Part shown: positions 1 through 7,390 of the stretch, one piece after another
Layout of the letters: each line of letters begins with the position of its first letter
Position numbering within the stretch: the first letter of the stretch is position 1
Program-made: the position numbers and the translations under genes
NCBI GenBank assembly: GCA_964408795.1
Contig: CAYPAW010000027.1
Location: 1-21,617 of the forward strand
DNA length: 21,617 bases
Origin: JABMQB01 sp964408795
Lineage (GTDB): Bacteria > Bacteroidota > Bacteroidia > Bacteroidales > Prolixibacteraceae
Direction of reading: 5' to 3'
Notes under the pieces: model-generated
Databases searched by the model: none
Told to the model about the DNA's origin: nothing
What the model saw: only the letters and a program-made list of their open reading frames with translations

Positions 1-23
1 TAAACCAACTAAATGTATTTGAT

Positions 24-2093
24 ATGATTCAGAAATTTTCATTCCTGGGAATGTTGGCCATTTTAGCCTTTTCCTGCCAAACGGAACCAATCAACGAAGA
101 AGTTACTCTCAAGGAAATACGAACTGCATCCAACGACGCAATGGTCGTTTTTTTTGCAACCGACACCCTGGATGTTAACGCCATATCCATTGACGAGAAA
201 TCGGCATGGACCATCAACGGGGAACCCGTGGAAGCCATTTATAAGTATGCCACGGAAGGCGATCCCTGCGACCACCACATTTATCTGAAAACCAACACCC
301 TGAAAGAAGGGAAAAAATACACCATTGAAACTCCTTACGGAACGAAGAAAATTCGTTTCAGGGAAAGGGAAATCTTCTGTGAATCCATAAAAACCAACCA
401 GGTGGGTTACAGTGCCTTATCAAAAACAAGGTACGCAAATTTTGCCATTTGGCTGGGAACCGGAGGGTCCCAAAAAATAGAGGGCGAATTACCGGACTAT
501 GAAGTGATCAGCACAAAGGACAAAAAAGTGGTTGCTTCGGGAAAACTGCAGGAGATCGGGGAAGATGAAGGTTCAGGCGATTTTGTATACCGGATTGACC
601 TCTCCGGAGTTCCTGAAGGAGGACCTTTCAAAGTGGTCGTCAAAGGAGTAGGTAGTTCCTATCCCTTTGGAGTGGGCGGTGAATTTTCAAAATACCTGGC
701 TTATACGATTTTCAGAGCCCAATATATGCAACGTTGCGGATGTCCGATCGATATTCCGGAAATCAGAAAAGATCCCTGTCATACTCTGATTTATGATGTG
801 GACGGTCCCATCGGGGAAGCCAACATTGATGTGGTGGGTGATGAGCCCACCTTCACGATGTACGGAGGTTACCATGATGCCGGCGATGCTGACCGCAGGG
901 CATACCATATGTCCAATCCGATTCTGAATATGATGATCTGGGAAGCGTTTCCGGAATGTTTCACGGACAACCAATACGATATCCCCGGAGAATTTACGGA
1001 AGATTTTCATATTAAAAGTTATACCAACGACATTCCCGACATCATCGATGAAGCCGAATGGGGAACCCTCGCATGGGAATACCTGCAAAACGAAGACGGC
1101 AAAATTCAGTTTGGCACGGAAACCAGAGGGTATGCAGAACCTTTTGTGGCACCTTACAACCGGGATATCAAAAAATACGGAACTGTAAAAACCGATCCAC
1201 GGGCTACCTGTACCGGAGCAGGATTGTTTATGCACCTTGCACGCATCATAAAACCTTACAATGAAGAAAGAGCCCTGGGACTCATTGAAAAAGCGGAACG
1301 GGCAAAAAATGCAGGCGACGAAGTCATGGCTGATCCGGAAAGGTTGTACTACCATATTCAACGATATCTTCTTTTGCAGGAGGAGACAGATCATCAGAAA
1401 ATACGTGAGATGTACAAAATTGCAGGGGCTTTAAAGGAAAACCTGTGGGTTACTCCGGGATATTCCCTTAACAATGAACAATTTGATAATCCTGCCTACA
1501 TTTTTTCCTATATCGTTGCCAAAGATGTCCCGACCGATTCGGAAATTGTCGCTTTCTTCAAACAGGCTATTCACGAAGCAGCCGATGTCAATCTGGAAGA
1601 ATTGCACAAGCATGCTTACCCGTTAGGGAACAATCCGGAGGGTAGAAGCTGGGGACACAATGTTCGACAGCCGCAATATGCAGCTGCTCCTTTGCTGTGG
1701 TGGAATTTATCAGGAGATCAAAAATATTTCGATGCAGCCTCTCAGTTAATGGATTATAAGGTTGGATTAAATCCGATTGGGATCAGTTATGTTACCGGTC
1801 TGGGATTTCATCAGGTGCATAACATCCACGACAGGGAAAGTGCCTATACCAAATCCCTGGGATGGGGACCCAAACCTGGGATTACCGCCTTCGGACCCGG
1901 TGTTACCGGATGGAGAAGCAGGGTTCAGGTCGTTCCTGCATTGAATGAATTGCCAAAAGAACGCCAGTATGTCGACAATATGGAGACTATAAACTTCAAT
2001 GAATTTACCATTTTCGAAACCATGCATTACGATGCCCTGTACACCGTACTGGCAGGCGGAGGCAAATGGAACGGCGAGAATCCGTACAAGTAA
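24..2093 (+). CDS. GH9 family glycoside hydrolase (endoglucanase-like), predicted lipoprotein
   Basis: A secreted enzyme expected to cleave beta-1,4-glucan-type chains by inversion. The N-terminus has a short hydrophobic signal with Cys18 as a candidate lipidation site, although the residue at -3 is Ala rather than the usual Leu. Residues about 20-115 form an unassigned beta-type region. Residues about 120-220 match the Ig-like CelD_N domain (the KTNQVGY motif is at 123-129), followed by the (alpha/alpha)6 GH9 barrel to the end. The DAGD motif at 285-288 supplies the catalytic base pair Asp285/Asp288. The NE..I motif near the C-terminus gives Glu660 as general acid. At 689 residues it is a full-length member. 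The ATG at 24 is followed directly by the signal peptide. It converges with the OmpA-family gene, with only 18 bp between stop codons. No type IX sorting domain is visible. The family is secure; exact substrate (cellulose, mixed-linkage glucan, xyloglucan or other) is not. Confidence 0.9.
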   Translation: MIQKFSFLGMLAILAFSCQTEPINEEVTLKEIRTASNDAMVVFFATDTLDVNAISIDEKSAWTINGEPVEAIYKYATEGDPCDHHIYLKTNTLKEGKKYTIETPYGTKKIRFREREIFCESIKTNQVGYSALSKTRYANFAIWLGTGGSQKIEGELPDYEVISTKDKKVVASGKLQEIGEDEGSGDFVYRIDLSGVPEGGPFKVVVKGVGSSYPFGVGGEFSKYLAYTIFRAQYMQRCGCPIDIPEIRKDPCHTLIYDVDGPIGEANIDVVGDEPTFTMYGGYHDAGDADRRAYHMSNPILNMMIWEAFPECFTDNQYDIPGEFTEDFHIKSYTNDIPDIIDEAEWGTLAWEYLQNEDGKIQFGTETRGYAEPFVAPYNRDIKKYGTVKTDPRATCTGAGLFMHLARIIKPYNEERALGLIEKAERAKNAGDEVMADPERLYYHIQRYLLLQEETDHQKIREMYKIAGALKENLWVTPGYSLNNEQFDNPAYIFSYIVAKDVPTDSEIVAFFKQAIHEAADVNLEELHKHAYPLGNNPEGRSWGHNVRQPQYAAAPLLWWNLSGDQKYFDAASQLMDYKVGLNPIGISYVTGLGFHQVHNIHDRESAYTKSLGWGPKPGITAFGPGVTGWRSRVQVVPALNELPKERQYVDNMETINFNEFTIFETMHYDALYTVLAGGGKWNGENPYK

Positions 2094-2111
2094 GCCGTTG
2101 AATACGAAGGA

Positions 2112-4031
2112 TCATTCATCCACCTGTGTGATTCGTATTTCGGTGCGTCTGTTTCGGGCTCTTCCCTCTTCGGTATCATTACCGGCCAAAGGCCGGCTGA
2201 ATCCGAATCCCCTGGAGGAAAGCCGATCTCCAGAAATCCCTGAATGCATCAGATAGTTCACAACGGATTCAGCCCTTTTTTCCGAGAGTTCCTGATTGTA
2301 GGCTTCCGACCCTACCGAGTCGGTATGCCCTTCGATTTCCACGCAGATCCGGGGATTTTGCATCAATAAGCTGATCAGTTTCTCCAGCTCCGGCTGCGAT
2401 TCCGGCAATAATGTGTAGGAGTCCGTTTCAAAATAGATATTCCGGAGAACCTGACGGGAATTCTTTTTCAGGGGTTGCAGATAAATATCCAGGCGAAAAG
2501 GATCTGCAATCCCTGCAAGGCCTTTCAGCTTAAACGATTCCGAATGGAAAAGGTAACCTTCCCGGGATACGGTCAACGCATAATCTTCCTGAAGGGGCAG
2601 AGCCATCAGATAAGTACCGTTGCTCGCGGTTTGTATTCTTTCCCGCTTCCGGCTTTTCAGATTTACAAATTCCACATGAGCTATCAGGGGTTTTCCGGTT
2701 GCCTGGTCTTTCACGGTTCCTTTCACATAGGTTGCCGCCATTGGCCGGGCTTCCGGGTATACGTCAAACACAAAGATATCCCTGTTCCCATCTCTGTCCG
2801 ATGCATAGTAAGCGGTCTCCCCGGAGGCGCTGATCACCAGTCCCTGTTCATCGCTCGCGCTATTGACCGGATAGCCCAGGTTTTGGGGGCGACTCCACAG
2901 CGAGTCATCCTTCAACCGGGAAACAAAAAGATCCTGGCCTCCCATGCCGGTCAGGTAGTCCGATGAAAAATAGAGATCCCGGCCATTAAAATGAATAAAA
3001 GGGGAAAGCTCATTTCCCGGAGTGTTGATGCTGTCGCCCAGGTTCTGCGGGGATCCCCACACCGGATTCCCGGCAGGATCCAGGCCCTTCAGTTCACAGC
3101 GCCAGAGATCCATTTTCCCTTTTCCGCCCTTCCGGTTGCTGGCAAAATAAAGCATTCCGGTATTGGCAGACAGGGAGGGTTGCGATTCCCAGGCACCGGT
3201 ATTCACCGGAGCCCCGGCATTGCGGGGTTCTGCCCACCGGTCACCGATTCTGCGGGTAAAATAAAGATCGCAACTTCCCAGGCCATCGGGACGATTGCAG
3301 GCGGTGAAAAACAGGAGATTCCCGTCGGCCGAAAGGGTCTGGGCACCCTCATTTTCCGGGGTATTGATTTCCTCTACCGGTACGGCCTCACGCCACAGGC
3401 CATCTTCAAAGCGGGAAATATAGAGATCTTCCTGGCGGTAAGACCGGGTTTCGCCGGCCTCCATCAAGCGGGTAAACACCATGATCTTCCCATCTATGCT
3501 GATCGATGGCCAGTATTCATCGTGCGAAGTGTTTATTCCTCCTTCCACTTTCCGGGCTTCTCCGGCTACGGGATTCTTCCTGGCTTGCACGGCAAAACGG
3601 CAATGTTCCATGCGACGGCGTACATCATCCATAAGGGATGACGGACCCTTTCCCAATGCGGTAACTGCACGAAGCACATCCAGACACTTCTGATAATGCC
3701 CCGTTTTATACCATGATTCTCCCAGCCTGTATCCGACCCGGTAATCCCGGGGCTGCTGATGATTCCATACAAACTCCAGATGCCTGGCTTCGGCTTCCGG
3801 AGAGAACCCATGCACACGGTAAATGTCTGCAAGCAGCAAATGAGAAGGGTAATAAAAACTGTCTTTCTGAACCGCCTCTATTGCATATCGCTCAGCATCC
3901 TCAAGATCTCCACGGAGATAAGCCTCTTCCCCTTTCTCAAAAAGACGAACCGCTCTCCCGGAAGGCTGGGAAAAAACCGGTTGAACCAAACCCATAAGAA
4001 AAAGAAAAATCCACTTCACCAAAGGTTGCAT
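2112..4031 (-). CDS. OmpA-family envelope protein with TPR, beta-propeller (PD40) and carboxypeptidase-regulatory-like domains (PorE-like architecture)
   Basis: An outer-membrane-associated, peptidoglycan-binding protein of 639 residues. A signal peptide covers residues 1-21. TPR-like helices follow at about 25-150, then WD40/PD40-like propeller repeats at about 165-425 (recurring LYF/YFASNR/YFSSD strands). A carboxypeptidase-regulatory-like beta-sandwich lies at about 433-520 and an OmpA C-terminal domain at about 528-639. The last carries GHTDSVG (Asp571) and the LSEKRA motif (Arg586), the residues that contact diaminopimelate in this family. This domain order is the one known for PorE of the type IX secretion system, but Bacteroidota have many proteins with the same layout, so the PorE role is inference. 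The start is the ATG at 4031, directly before the signal peptide. It runs convergent to the GH9 gene and divergent from the small gene at 4235. No known type IX component is beside it. Confidence 0.88.
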   Translation of the reverse strand: MQPLVKWIFLFLMGLVQPVFSQPSGRAVRLFEKGEEAYLRGDLEDAERYAIEAVQKDSFYYPSHLLLADIYRVHGFSPEAEARHLEFVWNHQQPRDYRVGYRLGESWYKTGHYQKCLDVLRAVTALGKGPSSLMDDVRRRMEHCRFAVQARKNPVAGEARKVEGGINTSHDEYWPSISIDGKIMVFTRLMEAGETRSYRQEDLYISRFEDGLWREAVPVEEINTPENEGAQTLSADGNLLFFTACNRPDGLGSCDLYFTRRIGDRWAEPRNAGAPVNTGAWESQPSLSANTGMLYFASNRKGGKGKMDLWRCELKGLDPAGNPVWGSPQNLGDSINTPGNELSPFIHFNGRDLYFSSDYLTGMGGQDLFVSRLKDDSLWSRPQNLGYPVNSASDEQGLVISASGETAYYASDRDGNRDIFVFDVYPEARPMAATYVKGTVKDQATGKPLIAHVEFVNLKSRKRERIQTASNGTYLMALPLQEDYALTVSREGYLFHSESFKLKGLAGIADPFRLDIYLQPLKKNSRQVLRNIYFETDSYTLLPESQPELEKLISLLMQNPRICVEIEGHTDSVGSEAYNQELSEKRAESVVNYLMHSGISGDRLSSRGFGFSRPLAGNDTEEGRARNRRTEIRITQVDE

Positions 4032-4234
4032 ACGGAGTATAATAATGGCTATTTTCTTTAGACAAAGCGTAACAAAATACGGAAAATTGCGTCATAAAGA
4101 ATAAAATCACCAAAAACATAAAAAAAGTGCAGGACGTTGTAATTTTTTTATTTTTTTTCTATTTTAATCCGCGTAAAAAAAATGTATATTGTTTTTCTAA
4201 TTTCATCTAAATTAATAATTTATTTGCATTTACA

Positions 4235-4435
4235 ATGAAACCAAAGGCTGGTCCGAAGAAAACTACTTCGCTGGAAGGCGATAAATTCGAACGGAGAAGA
4301 GCAAAAAAACAACTACACAAAGAAAAAAGCGTAAAACACCGACTTTCGATTTACGACGATTTCGAGGAAAATGAAAACTGGAATAACCTTTCCTTTAACT
4401 ACAACAATGACATGGACAATTCGCTGAATGATTAA
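4235..4435 (+). CDS. Small highly charged hypothetical protein, 66 residues
   Basis: I do not recognise a family. The first 36 residues are strongly basic, with clusters such as KFERRRAKKQ and KEKSVKHR. The last 30 are acidic and Asn-rich (DDFEENENW and a terminal NDMDNSLND). There is no signal peptide, membrane segment or Cys motif. This charge split suggests a soluble, perhaps nucleic-acid- or ribosome-contacting protein, but that is speculation. Support for a real gene is the clean ATG after a long AT-rich leader, a normal amino-acid composition, and its isolated position between the divergent OmpA-family gene and the PepSY gene with no larger overlapping frame. It could still be a chance frame. 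Confidence 0.55.
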   Translation: MKPKAGPKKTTSLEGDKFERRRAKKQLHKEKSVKHRLSIYDDFEENENWNNLSFNYNNDMDNSLND

Positions 4436-4637
4436 ACGCTAAATTATTATTTTTCGTGCATTGATTCTTACAGAACCCATTTCTTCAACGGAAACAGGGA
4501 AGGGGAAGCGTATGCTTTCGCTTGCCGGTGGATACGATCAATACATTCATGGCATTCATAAAATCCGGGTTTCACGAATAAACATTATTTTAGCAGCCAG
4601 GATGCCTAAGGAGCCATTCATAACCCAAAAAAACAGG

Positions 4638-5246
4638 ATGGGAAGCAAAAAACAAAAAACGAAAACCATGGCAAGCAAAAGCACAAAAGCCACACAGATT
4701 CAAACCGTACGGATATTCAGAAAAATTCACCGGATTTCAGGATCCTTGTTTTTTCTATTTTTTTTCATCATCGCGGTCACCGGATTGTTGCTGGGGTGGA
4801 AGAAAAACAGCGGCGGACTGTTGCGTCCGGAATCCTATTCTGGTACTTCGACCGATCTCAAAGAGTGGCTGCCCCTCGACAGTTTGCATGCCAATGCCTG
4901 TGCTTTTTTGCGTGATTCGGTTTCTGCAGACCTTTCTCCGGAACTGAATCGGATTGATATTCGCAAAAACAAAGGAATGGTGAAATTTGTTTTTGCCCAC
5001 CACTATCACGGCGTCCAGCTTGACGGGGCAACAGGAAAACTTCTGCAGATTGAAAAACGCCGTTCCGACCTCATTGAAGACATCCACGATGGATCCATCC
5101 TCGACCGGTATTTGGGAACTTCCGGGGAACAGGTCAAACTGATCTATAATTCATTGATGGGACTTGCCTTGCTGGTATTTACCGTCACAGGATTCTGGCT
5201 TTGGTACGGTCCTAAAAAACTAAAGAAAACCAATACCCGGCAATGA
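4638..5246 (+). CDS. Small PepSY-associated TM protein
   Basis: An inner-membrane protein of the PepSY_TM type. Such proteins are often linked to iron/haem or siderophore-related reductases, but their activity is poorly defined. From Met at 4638 it is 202 residues: a basic Lys/Thr-rich N-terminus, first membrane helix about residues 36-57 (rich in F, L and I), a periplasmic PepSY region about 60-165 with HHYHGVQLDGATGKLL, and a second helix about 170-192 ending WLWYGPKK. The conserved RKIHR before helix 1 and the DIHDGSILD motif fit the family. The frame is open back to 4461, but the residues upstream of 4638 are unlike the family and lie in an AT-rich leader. Met at 4668 is an equally possible start. 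It converges with the glycosylasparaginase gene 148 bp downstream. It is shorter than the large four-helix PepSY proteins, matching the two-helix subtype. Confidence 0.8.
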   Translation: MGSKKQKTKTMASKSTKATQIQTVRIFRKIHRISGSLFFLFFFIIAVTGLLLGWKKNSGGLLRPESYSGTSTDLKEWLPLDSLHANACAFLRDSVSADLSPELNRIDIRKNKGMVKFVFAHHYHGVQLDGATGKLLQIEKRRSDLIEDIHDGSILDRYLGTSGEQVKLIYNSLMGLALLVFTVTGFWLWYGPKKLKKTNTRQ

Positions 5247-5394
5247 GCATGGAATTGTCTATTCGCTTCGTTTTATCATGGTTGTCTGCTCCCCGTATGA
5301 TTGTGGATCCTGGCTCTTTATTCTACACACTGAATTTTTCATTATTCATTTTTCACTTTTCATTTATAACTGTCACGCTTCACTGAAACACTGT

Positions 5395-6384
5395 TCACAA
5401 TCGTTTCAGGAATGCTTCAGCGTCTCTTGTTCCGGTGAAGGCTTTCGACTGAACGGCATACTGAAAATCCGGTTGAATGCAGAACCCTCCGTATTCACCC
5501 TGGATATTGAGGGCGATATAACCTACTTGATGTTTTTCGAAACCGGGTATTTTTTCGGCAATCCGGAAGACTGCTTCCTGGCATGCTTTTTCCGGTGACA
5601 TGCCTTGACGCATCATTTCCACCACCAGAAAAGAGCCTACGGTTTTCATCACCAGTTCACCGGTTCCTGTGGCGGCAGCTCCTCCCACCTTCCCATCCAC
5701 AAAGAGGCCGGCTCCAATGATGGGGGAGTCTCCCACCCTGCCAGGCATTTTATAGCCCAGGCCGCTGGTCGTGCAGGCTCCACACAACCGTCCTTCAGCA
5801 TCGATTGCCAGCATTCCGATGGTATCATGGTTCGCCTCATTGATTTCCGCGGGGGATCTCTTCTGTTCTTTTTTCCACTGCTTCCAGGCTTTTCTTCTTT
5901 CCCGTGTCAGCAGTTTCTCCCTTTCAAAGCCGTTTTCGAGGGCAAACCTCAACGCTCCTTTTCCGGTGAGCATTACATGGGGTGTTTTCTCCATCACCTG
6001 GCGGGCCACGGATATGGGATGTTTGATATGCCGGAGGAAAGCCACCGCTCCGGCTTCTCCTTTTTCATTCATGATGCAGGCATCGAGGGTTACCTTGCCT
6101 CTGGCATCGGGAATGCCCCCATAGCCTACGGATGTTACCTTGGGATCTCCCTCCGGCACACGCACCCCGGCTTCCACCGCATCCAGGGCATAGCCTCCTG
6201 CCGAAAGAATGCGCCAGGCGGCTTCATTGGCAGGCACCCCGTGAGGCCAGGTTGATACTACCACCGGACGTACCGGATCACCCTTCACAATTGCCGCAAA
6301 ACCAGCCATACCCGGCCTTAAAAAAACCAAACCGCCGAATGCGGCTACGCTCTTTTGTAAGAATAACCTTCGTGTTGTTGTCAT
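5395..6384 (-). CDS. N4-(beta-N-acetylglucosaminyl)-L-asparaginase (glycosylasparaginase), exported
   Basis: An Ntn-hydrolase that splits the GlcNAc-Asn bond of Asn-linked glycan remnants and matures by cutting itself before the nucleophile Thr. From the ATG at 6384 it is 329 residues; an in-frame ATG at 6402 would add six. The chosen N-terminus begins TTRRLFLQK followed by a hydrophobic stretch, a good Tat signal that the longer start would push inward. The autoprocessing site HDTIGM is present, giving Asp187/Thr188 in this numbering. So are the substrate-binding GRVGDSPIIGAG segment (Arg216, Asp219) and the GTGE motif (about 240-243). Length and motifs agree with the Flavobacterium enzyme. 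Local context is a PepSY gene converging from the left and the ThrRS-editing-domain gene diverging on the right. Neither suggests a shared pathway, so this is probably a stand-alone scavenging enzyme in the periplasm. Confidence 0.93.
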   Translation of the reverse strand: MTTTRRLFLQKSVAAFGGLVFLRPGMAGFAAIVKGDPVRPVVVSTWPHGVPANEAAWRILSAGGYALDAVEAGVRVPEGDPKVTSVGYGGIPDARGKVTLDACIMNEKGEAGAVAFLRHIKHPISVARQVMEKTPHVMLTGKGALRFALENGFEREKLLTRERRKAWKQWKKEQKRSPAEINEANHDTIGMLAIDAEGRLCGACTTSGLGYKMPGRVGDSPIIGAGLFVDGKVGGAAATGTGELVMKTVGSFLVVEMMRQGMSPEKACQEAVFRIAEKIPGFEKHQVGYIALNIQGEYGGFCIQPDFQYAVQSKAFTGTRDAEAFLKRL

Positions 6385-6703
6385 GCCTTGTTGCCTATGC
6401 ATCCAGAAATTCCCTGAATACGTTCTTGATCCGTTAAATATAACAATAATAACGATTCCTGTACATCAGCAAAAAAATCCTTTACTTTGTATACCCATAC
6501 AAAATCCCCCACCAAAAAGGGGATATTGAATTGAATCCATAGAATGATGAAACGAGTAGGGTTACTATTCACTCCCAGCATGATTATGAACCCCGGTCCC
6601 GATGGCTATCGGAACGGAACGAGTTCCATAGACCATAGAAACAAAACATGCATTGATTACGCTAAATGTCAGATATATAAAACTGTAAATTAATTCTATA
6701 CAA
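6385..6703. other. Divergent intergenic region between glycosylasparaginase and the ThrRS-editing-domain gene
   Basis: I see no coding sequence here. It holds an 18-nt perfect inverted repeat at 6486-6503 (7-bp arms TTTGTAT/ATACAAA around ACCC) and a second hairpin with arms ATCCCC/GGGGAT at 6504-6509 and 6519-6524. It also contains the palindromic repeat element at 6547-6630 listed separately. The first inverted repeat sits about 100 bp upstream of the glycosylasparaginase start and could be an operator. No convincing TAnnTTTG promoter stands immediately in front of either gene. Confidence 0.45.
6547..6630. repeat. Interspersed palindromic intergenic element, copy 1
   Basis: This stretch shares an ordered set of motifs with the sequence at 13862-13931: ATGAAACGAG at the left, ATGATT in the middle, a CCGAT/ATCGG hairpin (here 6599-6612, CCGAT GGCT ATCGG with flanking bases), and CGAGTTCCATA at the right (6620-6630). 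The shared pieces in the same order suggest a dispersed non-coding element rather than chance. Spacing between pieces differs between the two copies. Confidence 0.5.
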
Positions 6704-7117
6704 ATGAAAGTATTGGCAATGTACACCGATGAATTCCGTTACCATCCTGCAGAAAAAAACCTGGAGGACGCGGAAGCAATAACCGAAGGAGCTACCTTTC
6801 ACAATGCCATTGTAGCCTTCATTCAGGTCGAGGAAAGCGATGAGGAATACGATGTGAAAAGCCGGGAGAAAAAACTGGTCAATCACCTGAAATGGGTAAG
6901 CCGCAAAAACAACTGTCAACAGGTTATTCTTCATTCGTTTGCCCACCTGGGGGAATCCAAAGCCTCTTCCGGATTTTCCAAAGCCCTTTTTGACGCAGCG
7001 GAAAAAAGACTGCAGAATGCAGATTTCACAACAGCCCAGACCCCTTTTGGCTATTTTCTGGACCTTAGCATCCAGGCGCCGGGATACTCCCTGGCCAGAA
7101 TCTGGGCATCTTTATAG
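6704..7117 (+). CDS. Free-standing threonyl-tRNA synthetase editing domain (archaeal type, DTD-like fold)
   Basis: A 137-residue soluble protein that matches, along its full length, the N-terminal editing domain of archaeal ThrRS (tRNA-Thr_ED). That domain removes wrongly attached serine from tRNA-Thr and shares the D-aminoacyl-tRNA deacylase fold. Visible matches are the opening MKVLAMYTDEF strand, AIVAFIQVE at 35-43, VILHSFAHLGES at 74-85 with Ala80-His81, and TPFGYF at 113-118. No aminoacylation or anticodon-binding domain is attached, so it would act in trans on preformed aminoacyl-tRNA. The position that is Lys in archaeal PFGYYK is Leu119 here, so chemistry or specificity may differ. 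The ATG at 6704 is the only sensible start. The gene ends in a strong terminator at 7147-7170 and stands immediately upstream of tRNA-Pro. Family assignment is firm; the bacterial role is not. Confidence 0.88.
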   Translation: MKVLAMYTDEFRYHPAEKNLEDAEAITEGATFHNAIVAFIQVEESDEEYDVKSREKKLVNHLKWVSRKNNCQQVILHSFAHLGESKASSGFSKALFDAAEKRLQNADFTTAQTPFGYFLDLSIQAPGYSLARIWASL

Positions 7118-7146
7118 ACACGTTTACTGTTTTTATTCTGCCTTCC

Positions 7147-7170
7147 GGCTCTGTGGCAGAGTCTTTTTTT
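7147..7170 (+). terminator. Rho-independent terminator of the ThrRS-editing-domain gene
   Basis: A 7-bp stem (7147-7153 with 7157-7163, one G-T pair) closes a TGG loop and is followed directly by seven T residues at 7164-7170. It lies 29 bp after the stop codon at 7117 and just before the tRNA promoter, so it insulates the two units. Confidence 0.85.
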
Positions 7171-7188
7171 AATTGGTACAGATTTTTA

Positions 7189-7218
7189 TTTGTGTATCTC
7201 CAAAAAATCGTAAATTTG
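7189..7218 (+). promoter_or_regulatory. Bacteroidota-type vegetative promoter for tRNA-Pro
   Basis: A -33 element TTTG at 7189-7192 and a perfect -7 element TAAATTTG at 7211-7218 are separated by 18 bp, close to the known Bacteroidota consensus TTTG/N19-ish/TAnnTTTG. Transcription would begin roughly 8-12 nt before the mature tRNA 5' end at 7234. This is the best promoter in the window and supports the phylum assignment. Confidence 0.8.
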
Positions 7219-7233
7219 CACCACTCAAAAGTT

Positions 7234-7307
7234 CGGGGTGTAGCGCAGTCCGGTAGCGTACTTCGTTCGGGACGAAGGGGTCGCAGGTTCAAATCCTGTC
7301 ACCCCGA
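7234..7307 (+). tRNA. tRNA-Pro, anticodon CGG
   Basis: A complete 74-nt cloverleaf. The acceptor stem 7234-7240 pairs fully with 7300-7306, with discriminator A7307. The D arm is at 7243-7259. The anticodon stem CTTCG/CGAAG (7261-7265, 7273-7277) encloses loop TTCGGGA, giving anticodon CGG at 7268-7270. The variable loop is 5 nt (7278-7282). The T arm is at 7283-7299 with loop TTCAAAT. CCA is not encoded: CAA follows the discriminator, so CCA must be added after transcription. It has its own promoter (7189-7218) and terminator (7313-7346). Confidence 0.97.
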
Positions 7308-7312
7308 CAAAT

Positions 7313-7346
7313 AAAAAGTCTGACACGTTAGTGTTGGGCTTTTTTT
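7313..7346 (+). terminator. Rho-independent terminator of tRNA-Pro
   Basis: A 14-bp stem pairs 7313-7326 with 7331-7344, including a few G-T pairs, around a GTTA loop. The ascending side starts with five A and the descending side runs into a T tract to 7346. It begins 6 nt after the tRNA 3' end. On the opposite strand the A tract also gives a T run, so it may be bidirectional. Confidence 0.8.
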
Positions 7347-7383
7347 GTATCCCAAATCCAGGCTTGCCTGAAATTTGGGATAC
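7347..7383. repeat. Composite hairpin after the tRNA terminator
   Basis: Perfect 11-bp arms at 7347-7357 (GTATCCCAAAT) and 7373-7383 enclose a second perfect inverted repeat, CAGGC TT GCCTG at 7359-7370. The whole 37-nt stretch can fold into one long rod. It abuts the tRNA terminator on one side and the first 112-bp repeat on the other. The structure is seen directly; its function is unknown. Confidence 0.7.
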
Positions 7384-7390
7384 GAAAAAA

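Noticed and set aside
687..1394. 235-codon minus-strand frame
   Set aside because: Lies wholly inside the GH9 gene, whose catalytic motifs are clear; composition is rich in Phe, Ile and Cys with no domain.
2991..3641. 216-codon plus-strand frame
   Set aside because: Antisense to the propeller of the OmpA-family gene; an artefact of its GC-rich codons.
4461..4637. Longer start for the PepSY protein
   Set aside because: The extra 59 residues do not resemble the family and would precede an otherwise normal N-terminus; two internal ATGs fit better.
5605..6255. 216-codon plus-strand frame
   Set aside because: Antisense to the glycosylasparaginase, which has an intact active site.
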